From Laguncularia racemosa (lineage: Eukaryota; Streptophyta; Magnoliopsida; Myrtales; Combretaceae), in assembly GCA_037954665.1 (NCBI GenBank), contig JBBMOL010000281.1, positions 1 to 64,000 on the forward strand: a stretch of DNA of 64,000 bases, in the 5' to 3' direction. This document shows, in pieces, positions 11,002-22,462 of the stretch; positions within the stretch are counted from its first letter, which is position 1; the number at the start of each line of letters is the position of its first letter. A program made the translations under genes and the position numbers. Under the pieces are notes generated by a model. It searched no databases, was not told where the DNA came from, and saw only the letters and a program-made list of their open reading frames with translations.

Positions 11002-12273
11002 TTAGAGTTCCTTTGTTTCCTCCAGGTTGCTCCTATAAGCTGGCTTGTTTGGAATCGATACTCCAGGTACAAGGTCAATCTGGTGCTCAATACCATGAAC
11101 AGGTGGTAATCCCTTTGGAATCTCCTCATGAAAGACACCTTCAAAGTCCTGCACAAGAGACACAACCACACTAGGCAGAGAGTTAGATAGTTCGTTAGTA
11201 GTCAAACATGTTTCTTTAAAAACCAGCAACAACATAGGTTGCTTCATTACTAACGCTCTCCTCACTACACTCGCTCTTGCCACACAACTCTCCTTTTGCA
11301 AGGCTGCCCTCTCCTTTTCACTCACCACCAAAGTTGATCCCCCTTCAACTTGGCCTCTCACACTCTTTCTAGCCTTCCTCTCCTTTTCCTTTTGATCTTG
11401 ACTTTTATATTCCTTTTTCTTCTCATTGTCTTTTGCTCTCTCACTCTCACTCTGCTTTTCACTCACCTTGTGTTTTGCAAACGACTCTTGTAGCTGCAAC
11501 TGGTCCTCATACACCTGCTTAGGTGTTAACGGTTTAAGATTAAAGTTCTTCCCTTGGTGAAAAAGCGTATACTTGTTAGAAAAGCCATCATGAACAACCT
11601 TCCTATCAAATTGCCATGGCCTCCCCAACAACACATGACATGCTTGCATTGGCACTACATCATATAACACCTCATCCTCATACCTACCAATGCGAAACCC
11701 AATCAAGGCTTGCTTACTCACCTTAGTCTCACCACTATCATTCAACCACTGCAATTTATATGGACTAGGGTATCTAACAGTTTTGAGCCCCAACCTCTCA
11801 ACAATAAAATTACTCACTACATTGGTGCAACTTCCCCCATCAATAATCAAACTACAAATGTGATCTCCTAGATAACATTTAGTATGAAATATATTCTCCC
11901 TTTGCACCTCCTCTTCTTCCTTCACCTGCACATTCAAAGCTCTCTTCACTACTGCCACTAGCCTTCCCATTGCAGGCTCCTCATCATCACTAGCATCCTC
12001 TAATGGAGGCATATCCTCTTCTTCACTATCCCCCTCAGTCTCATACTCTCCATCATCACGCAAAATCATCACACGCCTATTTGGAAATTGACTAGCAATA
12101 TGGCCTCTACCTTGACATTTAAAATATCTAATGTCACGATTCCTAGAAGTAGAAGATTCAGGGTTACCTTGATTACCAGGAGTAGAACCCGCTTGCCTCA
12201 GCTCCCCTTTTGGTTTGGCTTCCTTCTTCCATTGATTATTCTTCCAAGTGGATGAACCATTACCCTGTTGCAA
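11002..12273 (-). pseudogene. RT1 gag zinc knuckle, protease and start of RT
   Basis: A 423-codon frame. Near its start is a zinc knuckle reading YFKCQGRGHIASQFPNRR; the first and last cysteines of CX2CX4HX4C are Y and F, so zinc binding is lost (RT2 keeps CWKCQGVGHISREC). An acidic linker follows, then the aspartic protease with IIDGGSCTNV in place of DSG/DTG, a form common in plant gypsy elements. The C-terminal part (GLPPVHGIEHQIDLVPG, PAYRSNLEETKEL) is the normal lead-in to RT. A TAA stop separates it from the RT piece. Confidence 0.85.
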
Positions 12274-12303
12274 CCGTGCATTACTACTACCTCTCCTCTT
12301 GTG

Positions 12304-13140
12304 CTAGTTCTCAACTTTTATAGCCATGTGGACCATATCCTCCAATTCTACATAATGCTGCAATTCAACAACATTTTGGATTTCTCTATTCAACCCCGCA
12401 AGAAATCTAGCCATTGTAGCCTCTCTATCCTCCTCTACATTCGCCCTAATCATAGTGACTTCCATCTCCTTGAAATACTCATCTACACTCCGGCTTCCCT
12501 GCCTAAGAGTTTGCAACTTGTTGTGCAATTCACAATAGTAATACGCGGGTACAAACCGCTTCTTCATCACTCTTTTCATCTCTTCCCAAGACTCAATAGG
12601 TGGCTCACCACTCCTTCTCCTATTCAACATTAGTTGATACCACCATACTATAGCATAATCCGAAAATTCAATGGCAACAAGTTTTACCTTCTTTCTCCCA
12701 CTATAGTTGTGACAATCAAATACCATCTCCACCTTTTTCTCCCACTCTAAGTACGCCTCGGGATCATTCTTCCCTTGGAAAGGAGGAATCTTCATCTTTA
12801 TGCTACTCAATTGATCATCCTCTCTATTCATATCTCCTCTATCTTCCTAATCCCTAGTTCCTCTATTCCGACCACTATATCCTCTATAACTCCCGATAGA
12901 AGGCTCATCAAAATCATCATCCGACATTTCATCTCCACCCCTCGGTACTCTCTTAGAACGACTCTCCCGCTTATGCCCTTGAAATACGTTTGTGGATTTC
13001 TCTAGTCTTTGCTCCATCGTCTCATGAATTTGTTCCATTCCTTCTTGGAACATCCTCTTCATTTCTCCCCTCAATACCTCAATTACTAACCTAGCATCAA
13101 ACCTTCCCCTCTCACCTTCAGGAGAATGTTGTCTCGACAT
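12304..13140 (-). pseudogene. RT1 gag
   Basis: Translation probably began at the ATG at 13140 (MSRQHSPEGE). The N-terminal third is charged and likely coiled. One TAG stop at about 12840 divides it from the retrotransposon gag domain (DPEAYLEWEKKVEMVF, WWYQLMLNRRR, LRQGSRSVDEYFKEME). It would form the capsid-like particle. Another stop at about 12303 precedes the zinc-knuckle frame. Confidence 0.85.
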
Positions 13141-13630
13141 AGTCCCTGCAGAAAAGATTAGTACTAACACAAATATATATATAATTAAACCTCACAATAC
13201 ACTCCCTTACGTGTTTCGCTCAAATGACGATATCACACAGTCACTCGTGTATTCTCACAAATAATGATGATATCAACTCGCCAATTTCCTCTTCTCAATT
13301 CTCTTGGAACTAACCCGAACTACACTAATTTCCTTCCGTAGAATTCAAAACAACTCTAGGGTTCGTAAATTTTCCTCTATTTTTTTTATCCGAATTTTTT
13401 TTTTGTCTCTGTTTTGCTTTTGATCACGTTTTTCTTTTCTTTTCTTTTCTCTTCTTTTTTTTATCGTGATTTTTACTCTTTTTTTTTTTTTAACAATCTC
13501 CTAGATGCTATTACACTATCAAAAGACAATCAATACTACAAAATTGAATACGATAATTGATATGAACGATTGGAGTTAGGGTTTTTGATATTACCTTCCT
13601 CAACCGAACTTGATGTTTTGACAAACCTAA
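13141..13630 (-). other. RT1 5' untranslated leader
   Basis: Non-coding stretch between PBS and gag ATG. Plus-strand T runs at 13378-13490, including TTTTC repeats, make the RNA leader strongly A-rich; RT2 has a similar poly-A block in the same place (about 41785-41820). Confidence 0.6.
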
Positions 13631-13642
13631 GCTCTGATATCA
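13631..13642 (-). promoter_or_regulatory. RT1 primer-binding site
   Basis: TGATATCAGAGC on the minus strand, three bases from the LTR end. It is one mismatch from the tRNA-iMet complement TGGTATCAGAGC that is perfect in RT2. Confidence 0.75.
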
Positions 13643-13645
13643 AAC

Positions 13646-14562
13646 TGATACGAACCACGCCAACCCGTGACGAAACCCAATACCAATACGTTCGGAAATT
13701 CGTTGCCTAAGACGCCCAAACACCTAAAGTGGAAACCGCGACCCGTTGTCTATAAGCGAGACAAGAACCTTGGTATAAAATGAAGACGCCACAATCGGGA
13801 TGAAAGACCGATTGATAAGTTGGGATGAACGCCACGAAAATCAATCTGATAAGTTCGATTTAGTTCTTGAAGAACCAAGAGAGGTGCCTCTCAAAAGTGT
13901 TTAATGTTCAAAGATGTATATATTGTTCATTGTTCTAAACCCTAGGAGCTTTTATACTAGGGTTACAATTCGTGTAAAACAAGTCCAAAACGACGTAGTT
14001 TAGATAAGTGGCGTAAAAACGCGAAAACAGAACAAGCTGGCCGGCAGGGGATACACGGCCGTGTACACGACCGTGTACTTTGGTCATGTACCTTTCTGTG
14101 CAACTTCTGGCAACATACACGGCCGTGTACACGACCGTGTACTTTGGCCGTGTACTTTTCTGTGCACATTCCGACCACATACACGACCGTGTACTTCTGG
14201 TCGTGTACCTTCCTGGGGATTTGCTTGACTCAATACACGGCCGTGCCTTTTAGCCGTGTGTCTGGCCGTGTATGATTATGTGCAATCTTGAGATTCCTAC
14301 ACGGCCATGCCTTTAAAATAAACTCCCTCTTCATCCCGTGTCCAATATAACTTGTACAAAAGCAAGGGTCTTCCCATGGTTGTTCCAATCCGATCCAACT
14401 TCATGATTGCTCCAATCCTTTCCGGCTTCATGGACAACCTTTATCAACCCATTAAGTGCTTCCTTGAATCGTTTTGCTCGATTTCTTGTGATCGGTCCAG
14501 GCGGCACTTCAAGAGGATCCACATTTCTTCTTCCGGCTTGGCACTCATCATGGATCTCATCA
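13646..14562 (-). repeat. RT1 5' LTR (905 bp homologous, plus 12 bp)
   Basis: Homology with the other LTR ends at 14550 (GCACTCATCA). An extra TGGATCTCATCA follows before the target duplication ATATT. The extra bases repeat CTCATCA, so the LTR end seems to have been duplicated locally. The integrase tail frame here (14331-14522) ends in the ungarbled form LDTG-stop. The palindrome array is at 14051-14310. Confidence 0.85.
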
Positions 14563-14567
14563 ATATT

Positions 14568-15613
14568 TCTAATGGTAAAATTTCTTACACATTTTTCGAA
14601 CCATTTTTTTCTCTCTCATTGCCTAGAATTGTAAAGGACTTTTCAAATAAAAGATGTTAGTATTGTTAGATCTCTTTAAAAATGTTTGAAGTCCTTTTTT
14701 TAGGTTCTAAAACTTCTCCTTTCCAATGTTTATGATATTTTAGTATAAACAAAGTAATCCATGTCATTGACCAATGACCTACTTCCCATCCTCTTATATG
14801 ATGCAAGCTTTATTCCTAACTTTAAGATTTATTAGTCTCAATCCTCCCATTTCCTTTAGGGTTGCTAATTTATGCTAGCCTAGCTAGCAAATTTTTCTTC
14901 TTTGTTCATTACCACACCAAAGAAATTACCTAATGATCTACTCCATTTTATCCACAATTTTCTCTTGTAGCGTTGACACCGGCATATAATATGTTGGGAA
15001 GGCCTCTTAAACTAACTTTGCAAGCACCACCCTTCCAACCATACTTAAGTTTTTAGCTTTCCAACTACTTAGCTTTTGTTGGGCCTTTTCAATAATGAAA
15101 TTGAAATGGGATGCTTTTGGTTTTGATATTTTCCAAAAGATTATACTACCTTAAAACCCAAATCTGGTGCCAATTCTTGCTTGGTAGGTTCATTTATATT
15201 ATAAGAGAATAAAATTGAGAATTTGCCTCTATTAATATTCAATCCTGAAATATCTTAAAGACTTCTAATACTCTCTTAATTGTTTGAACATTTTCCTTGG
15301 ATGCTTTTGCAATGAGAATAATGTCATCAATAAACATAACATGGGAAATGTTTAGGTTACCTCCTCTTATTTCAAATGGTTTCCAATGACCTAAACACAC
15401 CTCCCTTTCAATTGCTCTACTAAAAAATTCCGTTGCCAATATAAATATATAAGGCGATATTAAATCTCTTTGGTGTATTCCTCTACTAGGTTGAAAAGTA
15501 GGAAGAGATTGTGCATTCACTAATATTCCAACAGAAGTAGAGAGGATACATTGATCAAGTAAATTTAACCAATTTTGGGGAAATTTTAAACTGCAGGGAG
15601 TCCAATGAATAAC
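14568..15613 (-). mobile_element. LINE 3' portion, tandem copy A
   Basis: Minus-strand L1-type reverse transcriptase remnant. 15239-15520 reads QPSRGIHQRDLISPYIFIL followed by MFIDDIILIAKA, the RT box with its two aspartates (normally F-A-D-D). Further downstream a translated stretch at about 15086-14985 reads KLSSWKAKNLSMVGRVVLAK, the usual C-terminal motif of plant LINEs, and then a decayed HHIRGWEVGHWSMTW. Several stops. It lies beside the RT1 insertion and ends at the tandem-duplication junction. Confidence 0.8.
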
Positions 15614-18600
15614 AATCTATCAATGGGGGTTTTCATATGTTAAATTCTTTGACCATGCTATTTAACTTAATCCATTCCTAGAAATTTGAAATAAGCTATT
15701 GAGATACTATTGAAAGGACCATAAGGACAATAGAGTATTTGAAACAATCAAACACTCTCTTAATGCATGTTCTAAGGTCTTAACAAGGTAGTGACATCTC
15801 AAACATGAAGATTGTGCTAGCTCCCGCTTTTCAAGAGGTGTGTTCACCTATGGGCAAGCTATTATGGCATATTTGCAAAAGAAAAAACTTGATTTTTGGG
15901 CTATTAGGAGATTTCTAGATCCATTTCCAAGAAATATTAACATTGAAATCATCTTTTAATAGTACTTCACGTCCAATATTATTTAAGGATTACTTAATCC
16001 TACCGTTTAGTGAGTAGCAAATTATGTCTTTAATATCGGTCTATCATACTATTCTAAAACCTCTAGACAAGTGCACTTATCAATTTTATAATATAGTGAA
16101 TAAAATATCAAATGTTAATCCCACAGAGAGTATGTTTACTACTAATTACCTTTTTCCTATTATTTAATTTGTAAAATCGAGTGAAACAAACAATAAGTAA
16201 ATTTTAAGAAAACAATTATCTATAAAAGCGTATCCAGATATTAAATCCCTTTACAATTATTAATATAATTAACTAATTATTACTCAAATTAATTATTCTA
16301 TTCTTGAGCCGTAACAATTTCTAAGTTGAACTAATAGTTATCTCAAGTCTACTAATTCCTAATTCTAAGTTGATTGATCAAAATCTCTTCCTACTTAAAA
16401 CTAGTAGAGTCGTATTACTTTCACTCTATGAATTCCACTATTACATTTGATCATAACCTAGAAGATCTATGTCGTCTTATCTCTAATATTGCTTACACCT
16501 CCTTCTAATTATGCTAGATTTATTCAAACACAGGATCTTTTGATTTCTATGTAAAAAATCTAACTTCAAACTAATGCATTGACAATATTAATTTAAAAAC
16601 AATAAAGCACACATAATTGAATCACAAAAATATCAATAATTTCATTGAATAATAAATCAATAAATTACATGTTTATTTTAAGGTTCATCGTACCTAAGTA
16701 CGAAAGGAAATTAAGCTAGTATTATATTGAAATTAAAAGAAAAACTATAAAAATAATGCATAAAGAAGATCATAAATAAAGTAGCGATAACGACAAAATT
16801 CTATGACTACGCTATTGCTACTTCTAAAACTCTATCACTCAAAACTCAAACTTTGCCTCCTTTTATATTGGTTGAACACCTCCCATTTAGCAAAGTTGTA
16901 GTTTCCTAGAAAAAAATTGAAATCTTTATAGATGAGGAATAATGCTCCAATAAGTAGGAAATTGCATCTTCAAAGAGTAGGAAACTTGACTATTCAAAAA
17001 GGAAATCGAATCTTCATGATGAATCACTTTTCAAAAAAGTAAATTTTAGCTTGGGCAATTGATTTGGAAAGTGAAATCTTTATTTAACATTGTCATAACA
17101 TAGTCATGCAAGTGCTCATATATCTCTCGTCTTGAAATTGCTTGAAAATCTTTTAAAATTAGCTTCAACGCACCCTCAAACATGAGTGTGTCACTACCCA
17201 TGTAGCATAGCATAGCCTCTGGCATTAGTGCTCCTTCAAACCTTTCTCTTCCTCTATTTGACATGGCTTTTGACACGATCGTATTGTTGACCATGTCTAC
17301 CCTTCCAATTTTTTCATTTCAACATTTTTTGCTTCAATTCACATGCAAATTTGTTTCATTTTATCCAAAGTTACATTTTAAAAACCTAAAATCAAAATAG
17401 AGGCTAATTAATTGTAATATCCTTTCAAAATATTCTGAAATCAAACGAAAGGTTATATAAAAATTACAATTAATAAGTTCTTTATAATACTTATCAAACT
17501 TTTCCACACTTAAACCTTTACTTGTCCTCAAGCAAAGATAATTATTAAAGATCAAGAATAAAATTACTTTACCAATTATTTTACTATAGACAATAATCAC
17601 TAAATTCGCACTTAAACAAATTGCATTCATCATTAAAATAAGAGGTTATCAACCCTTAAACATACCCTTTACCCAGTTATATCCTATGTACTACAAACAC
17701 TAAATATTAGAGTTCAATAGCTAATTCATGCAATATCAAAGCTTATCATGCCATTAAAATAAAGATTTATAAACCTAAGATCATACTAAACACCATCCAA
17801 TCAAGAAAAAGTTATTCAAATTTTTGTCCACTTATCTAAAATGTATACTTCCTCTTTTTCATCCCTCTAAATACCATGATGTCAAACAAAAGCTTATTAC
17901 ATCTATCACTTGAAAGCCTTACTTGATTCTTAAATTAACCGGAGGATTTTTTTTTTTTATCATCATGAAGTAATTTCATTTATCAGTAAGTCTCAAATTA
18001 AATGATCTGCAACTATTAGGTTTTAAGATACTCCTTTGAATCTCTATTAACTCTATTGCTTATTTTTATTCAATTTAATTTTCTCAAACTTTTTTCTTAA
18101 CCCATATAGCAAGCTTTAAGCCGATGAACAATTTATGTTTTCCTCTATATTAGTGAACAATTGGTGATAAATATCAGCAAGAGAAGGAATCAATCTGGCT
18201 TGATTTGCTATCCCTTTTTTATCATTTTAATTCATATTAAGTACAATGGGACCAACTCTTTCAGCAAAATAAAAGAAATTTGAAAGCCTAGCTTGTCATC
18301 ATCCCATCAACACTCCAAAATCCAAACATTTTCAACTAAAAGTGTATCTATCATCATATTTAAGGGACCATATATAATATTTCTACTGGTAAAATTTCTT
18401 ACACATTTTTCGAACCATTTTTTTTCTCTCTCATTGCCTAGAATTGTAAAGGACTTTTCAAATAAAAGATGTTAGTATTGTTAGATCTCTTTAAAAATGT
18501 TTGAAGTCCTTTTTTTAGGTTCTAAAACTTCTCCTTTCCAATGTTTATGATATTTTAGTTTAAACAAAGTAATCCATGTCATTGACCAATGACCTGCTTC

Positions 18601-19426
18601 CCATCCTCTTTATATGATGCAAGCTTTATTCCTAACTTTAAGATTTATTAGTCTCAATCCTCCCATTTCCTTTAAGGTTGCTAATTATGCTAGCCTACCT
18701 AGCAAATTTTTCTTCTTTGTTCATTACCACACCAAAGAAATTACCTAATGATCTACTCCATTTTATCCACAATTTTCTCTTGTAGCGTTGACACCGGCAT
18801 ATAATATGTTGGGAAGGCCTCTTAAACTAACTTTGCAAGCACCACCCTTCCAACCATACTTAAGTTTTTAGCTTTCCAACTACTTAGCTTTTGTTGGGCC
18901 TTTTCAACAATGAAATTGAAATGGGATGCTTTTGGTTTTGATATTTTCCAAAAGATTATACTACCTTAAAACCCAAATCTAGTACCAATTCCTGCTTGGT
19001 AGGTTCATTTGTATTATAAGAGAATAAAATTGAGAATTTGCCTCTATTAATATTCAATCCTAAAATATCTTAAAAACTTCTAATACTCTCTTAATTGTTT
19101 GAACATTTTCCTTGGATGCTTTTGCAATGAGAATAATGTCATCAACAAACATGACATAGGAAATGTTTAGGTTACCTCCTCTTATTTCAAATGGTTTCCA
19201 ATGACCCAAACATTCCTTTCAATTGCTCTACTAAAAAATTCCGTTGCCAATATAAATATGTAAGGCGATATCAGATCTCTCCTTTGTGTATTCCTCTACT
19301 AGGCTGAAAAGTAGGAAGAGATTGTCCATTCAGTAATATTCCAACGGAAGTAGAGGGGATACATTGATCAAGTAAATTTAACCAATTTTGGGGAAATTTT
19401 AAACTGCAGGGAGTCCAATGAATAAC
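15611..19426. repeat. Tandem 3.8-kb duplication, copy B (uninterrupted)
   Basis: Second copy of 6233-15613, lacking RT1. It holds one ATATT at 18377-18381 where copy A has the element plus two ATATT copies, so it serves as the empty site. The non-coding part includes the common plant repeat phrases 'CTAGACAAGTG...' (about 16066) and 'TTGTCCTCAAGCAAAGAT' (about 17523); I recognise these as recurrent in plant genomes but cannot assign them to a family. It runs into the rest of the LINE at 19426. Confidence 0.85.
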
Positions 19427-19930
19427 ATCTCATTCAATTGTATCACATGCCTTTTCTAAGTCCAATTTCATTATTACCCAACTATATTTTCCTCTCTTCC
19501 TATGGCATGAATGCAGGATTTCTTGCAATAGTAAAATGTTATCTACTGCCTTTTACCCCAGAATAAAGCTTGCTTGGGTCGGATGGATAGTTTGTCGAAC
19601 AACGATTGACTAAGACTTTTGATAGAATTTTATACAAGTAGTACATGGGCCAGTGGATCTGAATTGTTTAATATGACTAGCCTCTCCTTGCTTAGGAATA
19701 AGGGTTATTTGAGTTTGATAGATTTCCTCCGGAAAAATGCCCCTAGTGAACGCGTCTTGTATTACTCTTTCAACTGAGGGGCCTACTTTATGCCAGCACT
19801 TCCCATAGAAAAAAGCATGAAGTCCATCTTTTCCCAGTGACTTCCAAGGACCTATACTTTTCAACGTTTGGTATATCTCTTTAGACAACAAAGGGTGATT
19901 TAGAAGATCTATGTCATTTGGTTCCAAACC
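19040..19930 (-). pseudogene. LINE reverse transcriptase fragment
   Basis: Starts with PLLSKEIYQTLKSIGPWKSL and GKDGLHAFFY (RT block 1, usually K-A-P-G-x-D-G-F), then ITLIPKQGEASHIKQFR (block 2). A frameshift near 19650 is followed by text matching the conserved IHPTQASFIPG and KLDLEKA blocks. The palm continues to the MFIDDII-type box (decayed here; better kept at 15239-15520). Confidence 0.8.
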
Positions 19931-20429
19931 AAATCTAAAAATTTCAGGAATCGGATTCCTTCATGCAACCACCTTTCTAGTAGAAGCAAATCGGTTCATA
20001 AAGTAATTTCTAATGTTCTCCTGCTCTTAATATTCTATTTTTTACTCTTCTTCTTAGCACTAAGGAATGATAACACTTCATATTTCTTTCCCCATCATTT
20101 ATCCATTTAACCCGAGATTTCATCTTCCAAAGCCACTCTTCCCTAGTAGTAATGTCATTCAATTCTTTCTTCAAATTCTTCTTTTGCGCAATCAACCAAT
20201 TTGATGGATTTATATTGATAGCATTCTCAATATTGTGCAATTGCTACACAAATTTCCTCTTCTCAACCTGCATAATCTTTTTAGGGAGTTTCCGCATTGC
20301 CTCCATAATATCATTTTTATTTTCTTCCCATATTTATTTTATGAGAGGCAAACAAGTTTTATATTCAAACCACATTGTTCAGAATCATTCATGCATGACA
20401 TATAGTTAAAAGCTCTAGTACGATTGAAA

Positions 20430-20877
20430 GCCCCTCCCCCTCCTTTCTCATGATGTGAAATAATATCATTAAAATCGCCCATAATACACCATTGATTGTC
20501 TCCAACAGTGTAAGAAAATTTCTTATACTATCCCAAAATAGGATCCTATGTTGTAAAGAAGGAGAAGCATAAATTCCCGATAGTAACCATGAAATGTTTA
20601 GTGGTCTAACGTTAATGCGCATATGCAGTTCCTGAGATGAGTGTTTCAGCAATTTACAATCTAGGACAGTTGTATTCCACATTGCAAGCATTCCCCACTC
20701 TGACCTTCAGCTTCAACACAAAAGTACCCATCAAACCGAGCAAGGTAATAAAAGGCCTGGGCAGAGATTCCGTCCATCTTCGTTTCAAGCAGCATTGCAA
20801 AATCCAGCATATATTCAGACATTGCTAGAAGTACAGCATTTTGTTTTCTTTGAGAATTTAAACCTCGGACGTTCCAT
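20430..20877 (-). pseudogene. LINE AP-type endonuclease fragment
   Basis: The likely domain start at 20877 reads MAWNVRGLNSQRKQNAVL, followed by the catalytic-site segment LLETKMDG. After a frameshift come SGIYASPSLQHRILFWDSIR and, in another frame, GDFNDIISHHEKGG. The order is that of the target-nicking endonuclease of plant L1 elements. It is broken by at least two frameshifts. Confidence 0.8.
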
Positions 20878-21760
20878 GCCATAATCTTCAATTGGCGTCC
20901 GGAAGTAGGTAGTCTATAATCCTCTTGTTGAACAACCATAACTTTATACCAAAGTGCTTCAGAGATAATATGAGCGGAGATACTCGCCTCAAGCATTATT
21001 GTACTTGGGGTTGTCTTGGTTTTCATCAAAACTACCGTCTCCTCCATGTTCTGAAACTGGCATGTTCGTGGAATTCTTTTCTTCAGACGGAATAATATTT
21101 GGAGAGTAATAGGAGGAATTGCCAGATTTCCCGTTCGAAGTGTCTGCATTGCAATTTGCTTCAGTCCTATCCCACAACTTCATTTGGGCTACCAAGTCGT
21201 GATCCTCCTTCTCAACTGCCACCACTATCAGGATCGTGAATTCTCTTCTTGTTTTCCGTGTGAACGTTGTTACCCCATTGGGCTCTATGACTTCCATGCG
21301 TATTGTTGGAATCTGGTGGATTAGCATTAGCAAATCTCCCACCATCTTGATATCCTCCACCTCTGCTAGTACCCTCTCCTAATGATCGAACTCCGGAAGG
21401 TGGAAAATGTGATATCTTGGTGCTAGTAATGGAGTGTCGGAACCCTGGTGAAGGAACTTGCGAGTGATTATGACCAAGCCTTTAGATTCCATGATTTTGT
21501 TGATTCCTCGCTATTTTCTTAAGATATGTCACTCTCATCTTTACCCGGATAGTATGTATTTATAACTTGGGTAGGAGATGAAGCTTGAAAAGTGAAAAGA
21601 GACTGATATGAAATCTCATCCGGTTTCCTTGCCACTTGTTGAGAATGGCATCCCAACTCTAGTAATTCAGTCTTTTCAGCCGGCAACTTTATTTCCAGCG
21701 TTCGCCGTACTTCACTCTGCATGTCGAGATTAGGATTGATACCCTGTATACATGTCTTTC

Positions 21761-21936
21761 TAAAAAATAATTTTTAAAATATTATTGTAAAATTAAAAAT
21801 TAATATTATAATTTTTATATATGTTAAATATATGGTTTTGGTTTTTAAATTTAAAGAAGTTAAATGTTTAATATATTTAAAAATCATAATTTTAATTTAT
21901 AATTTTATAATAGTATTTTAAAAATAATTATTTTTA
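21761..21936. repeat. AT-rich foldback (MITE-like)
   Basis: The left arm (from TAAAAAATAATTTTTAAAAT) is nearly the reverse complement of the right arm ending at about 21936, over roughly 75 bp per arm. The whole stretch would fold into one imperfect hairpin. No clear family-specific ends or target duplication; it may be a MITE or simple palindromic AT DNA at the LINE border. Confidence 0.45.
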
Positions 21937-22462
21937 AATATCTCAAAAAAGCAAACTCAAATATAAATCCGTAGGAAGCTCATGTTAATAGATTTGATGA
22001 TGTATATAGTTTGATTCAAGAAATATGTTATAAATTATGAATTATCATATTTAATTTTTATATACATATGAAAGCGGTCCTAGTATTAGTTGTAATATGT
22101 ATTTGATTATATTTAAAGGCATAAAATAAATGATGTAATAAAGCAAATAAAATATGATGAATACTATTGCTCTACCTATTCAAGAATGGTAAGATTTTGT
22201 GGAGCAATAATACTTTTTCAGCATTTTTAAGAACTTTAATCTATATTTTCCAGCTTCCCTAACTCGTAATCTTACGTATAAATTAACACTGTAAAATAGT
22301 ATTGTACGTATTTTTTTTTTTATTTTGGGTTTTCATTTTCACACGTATGGTGCGGATGCGCATCCACGAGTAATAAATAATAAATGCCTTGCTACAACTC
22401 ACTCACTGCTTCCTCTCCCTTTCCCCCACCCACCTTCCCCGTACCACCTCAAACCCCACCGC
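21937..22462 (+). promoter_or_regulatory. Upstream region of the aldolase gene
   Basis: AT-rich non-coding DNA with a possible TATA box TATAAATTA at 22277-22285, about 180 bp before the start codon. It is followed by a C/T-rich leader (22400-22460) typical of plant 5' UTRs. No other gene seen. Confidence 0.4.

Larger units (their letters stand above)
8996..14562 (-). mobile_element. RT1: Ty3/gypsy (CRM-like) LTR retrotransposon, internally deleted
   Basis: This is a minus-strand element with long LTRs (8996-9901 and 13646-14562), a PBS next to the 5' LTR, a purine tract next to the 3' LTR, and gag, protease, a piece of RT, and integrase in that order. Flanking ATATT occurs at 8991-8995 and 14563-14567, and the empty site is preserved at 18377-18381 in the tandem copy. 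By my count the LTRs differ at about 26 of 905 sites, mostly C/T transitions. Coding frames carry several stops, and about half of pol (RT palm to integrase N-terminus) is missing. The element is not autonomous. Clade assignment rests on the DGGS protease and the LTR-encoded C-terminal motif. Confidence 0.9.
6233..15613. repeat. Tandem 3.8-kb duplication, copy A (split by RT1)
   Basis: Copy A consists of 6233-8995 plus 14563-15613 once the RT1 element is removed, about 3.81 kb. It matches 15611-19426 base for base with about 2-3% differences in the stretches I compared (5 in 246 bp and 7 in 273 bp). The first 2.76 kb is non-coding plant repeat DNA; the last 1.05 kb is the 3' part of a LINE. 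The junction with copy B is direct, sharing only AAC. A short frame at 7658-7906 is preserved in copy B, but all five base differences in it change the amino acid, so it shows no constraint and I do not call it a gene. Confidence 0.85.
18382..21757 (-). mobile_element. L1-type LINE, decayed
   Basis: Minus-strand order: an ORF1-like tail (21722-21519 and 21360-20989), then an AP endonuclease starting at 20877, an EN-RT linker (20240-20010), and RT (19930 to about 18990) running into the C-terminal region in tandem copy B. Motifs seen are MAWNVRGLNS, LLETKM, GDFNDIISHHEKGG (split by a frameshift), WKSLGKDGL, THPTQASF-like text and KLSSWKAKNLSMVGR. Many stops and frameshifts, so the element is dead. 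Its 5' end abuts an AT-rich foldback at 21761. Confidence 0.85.
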
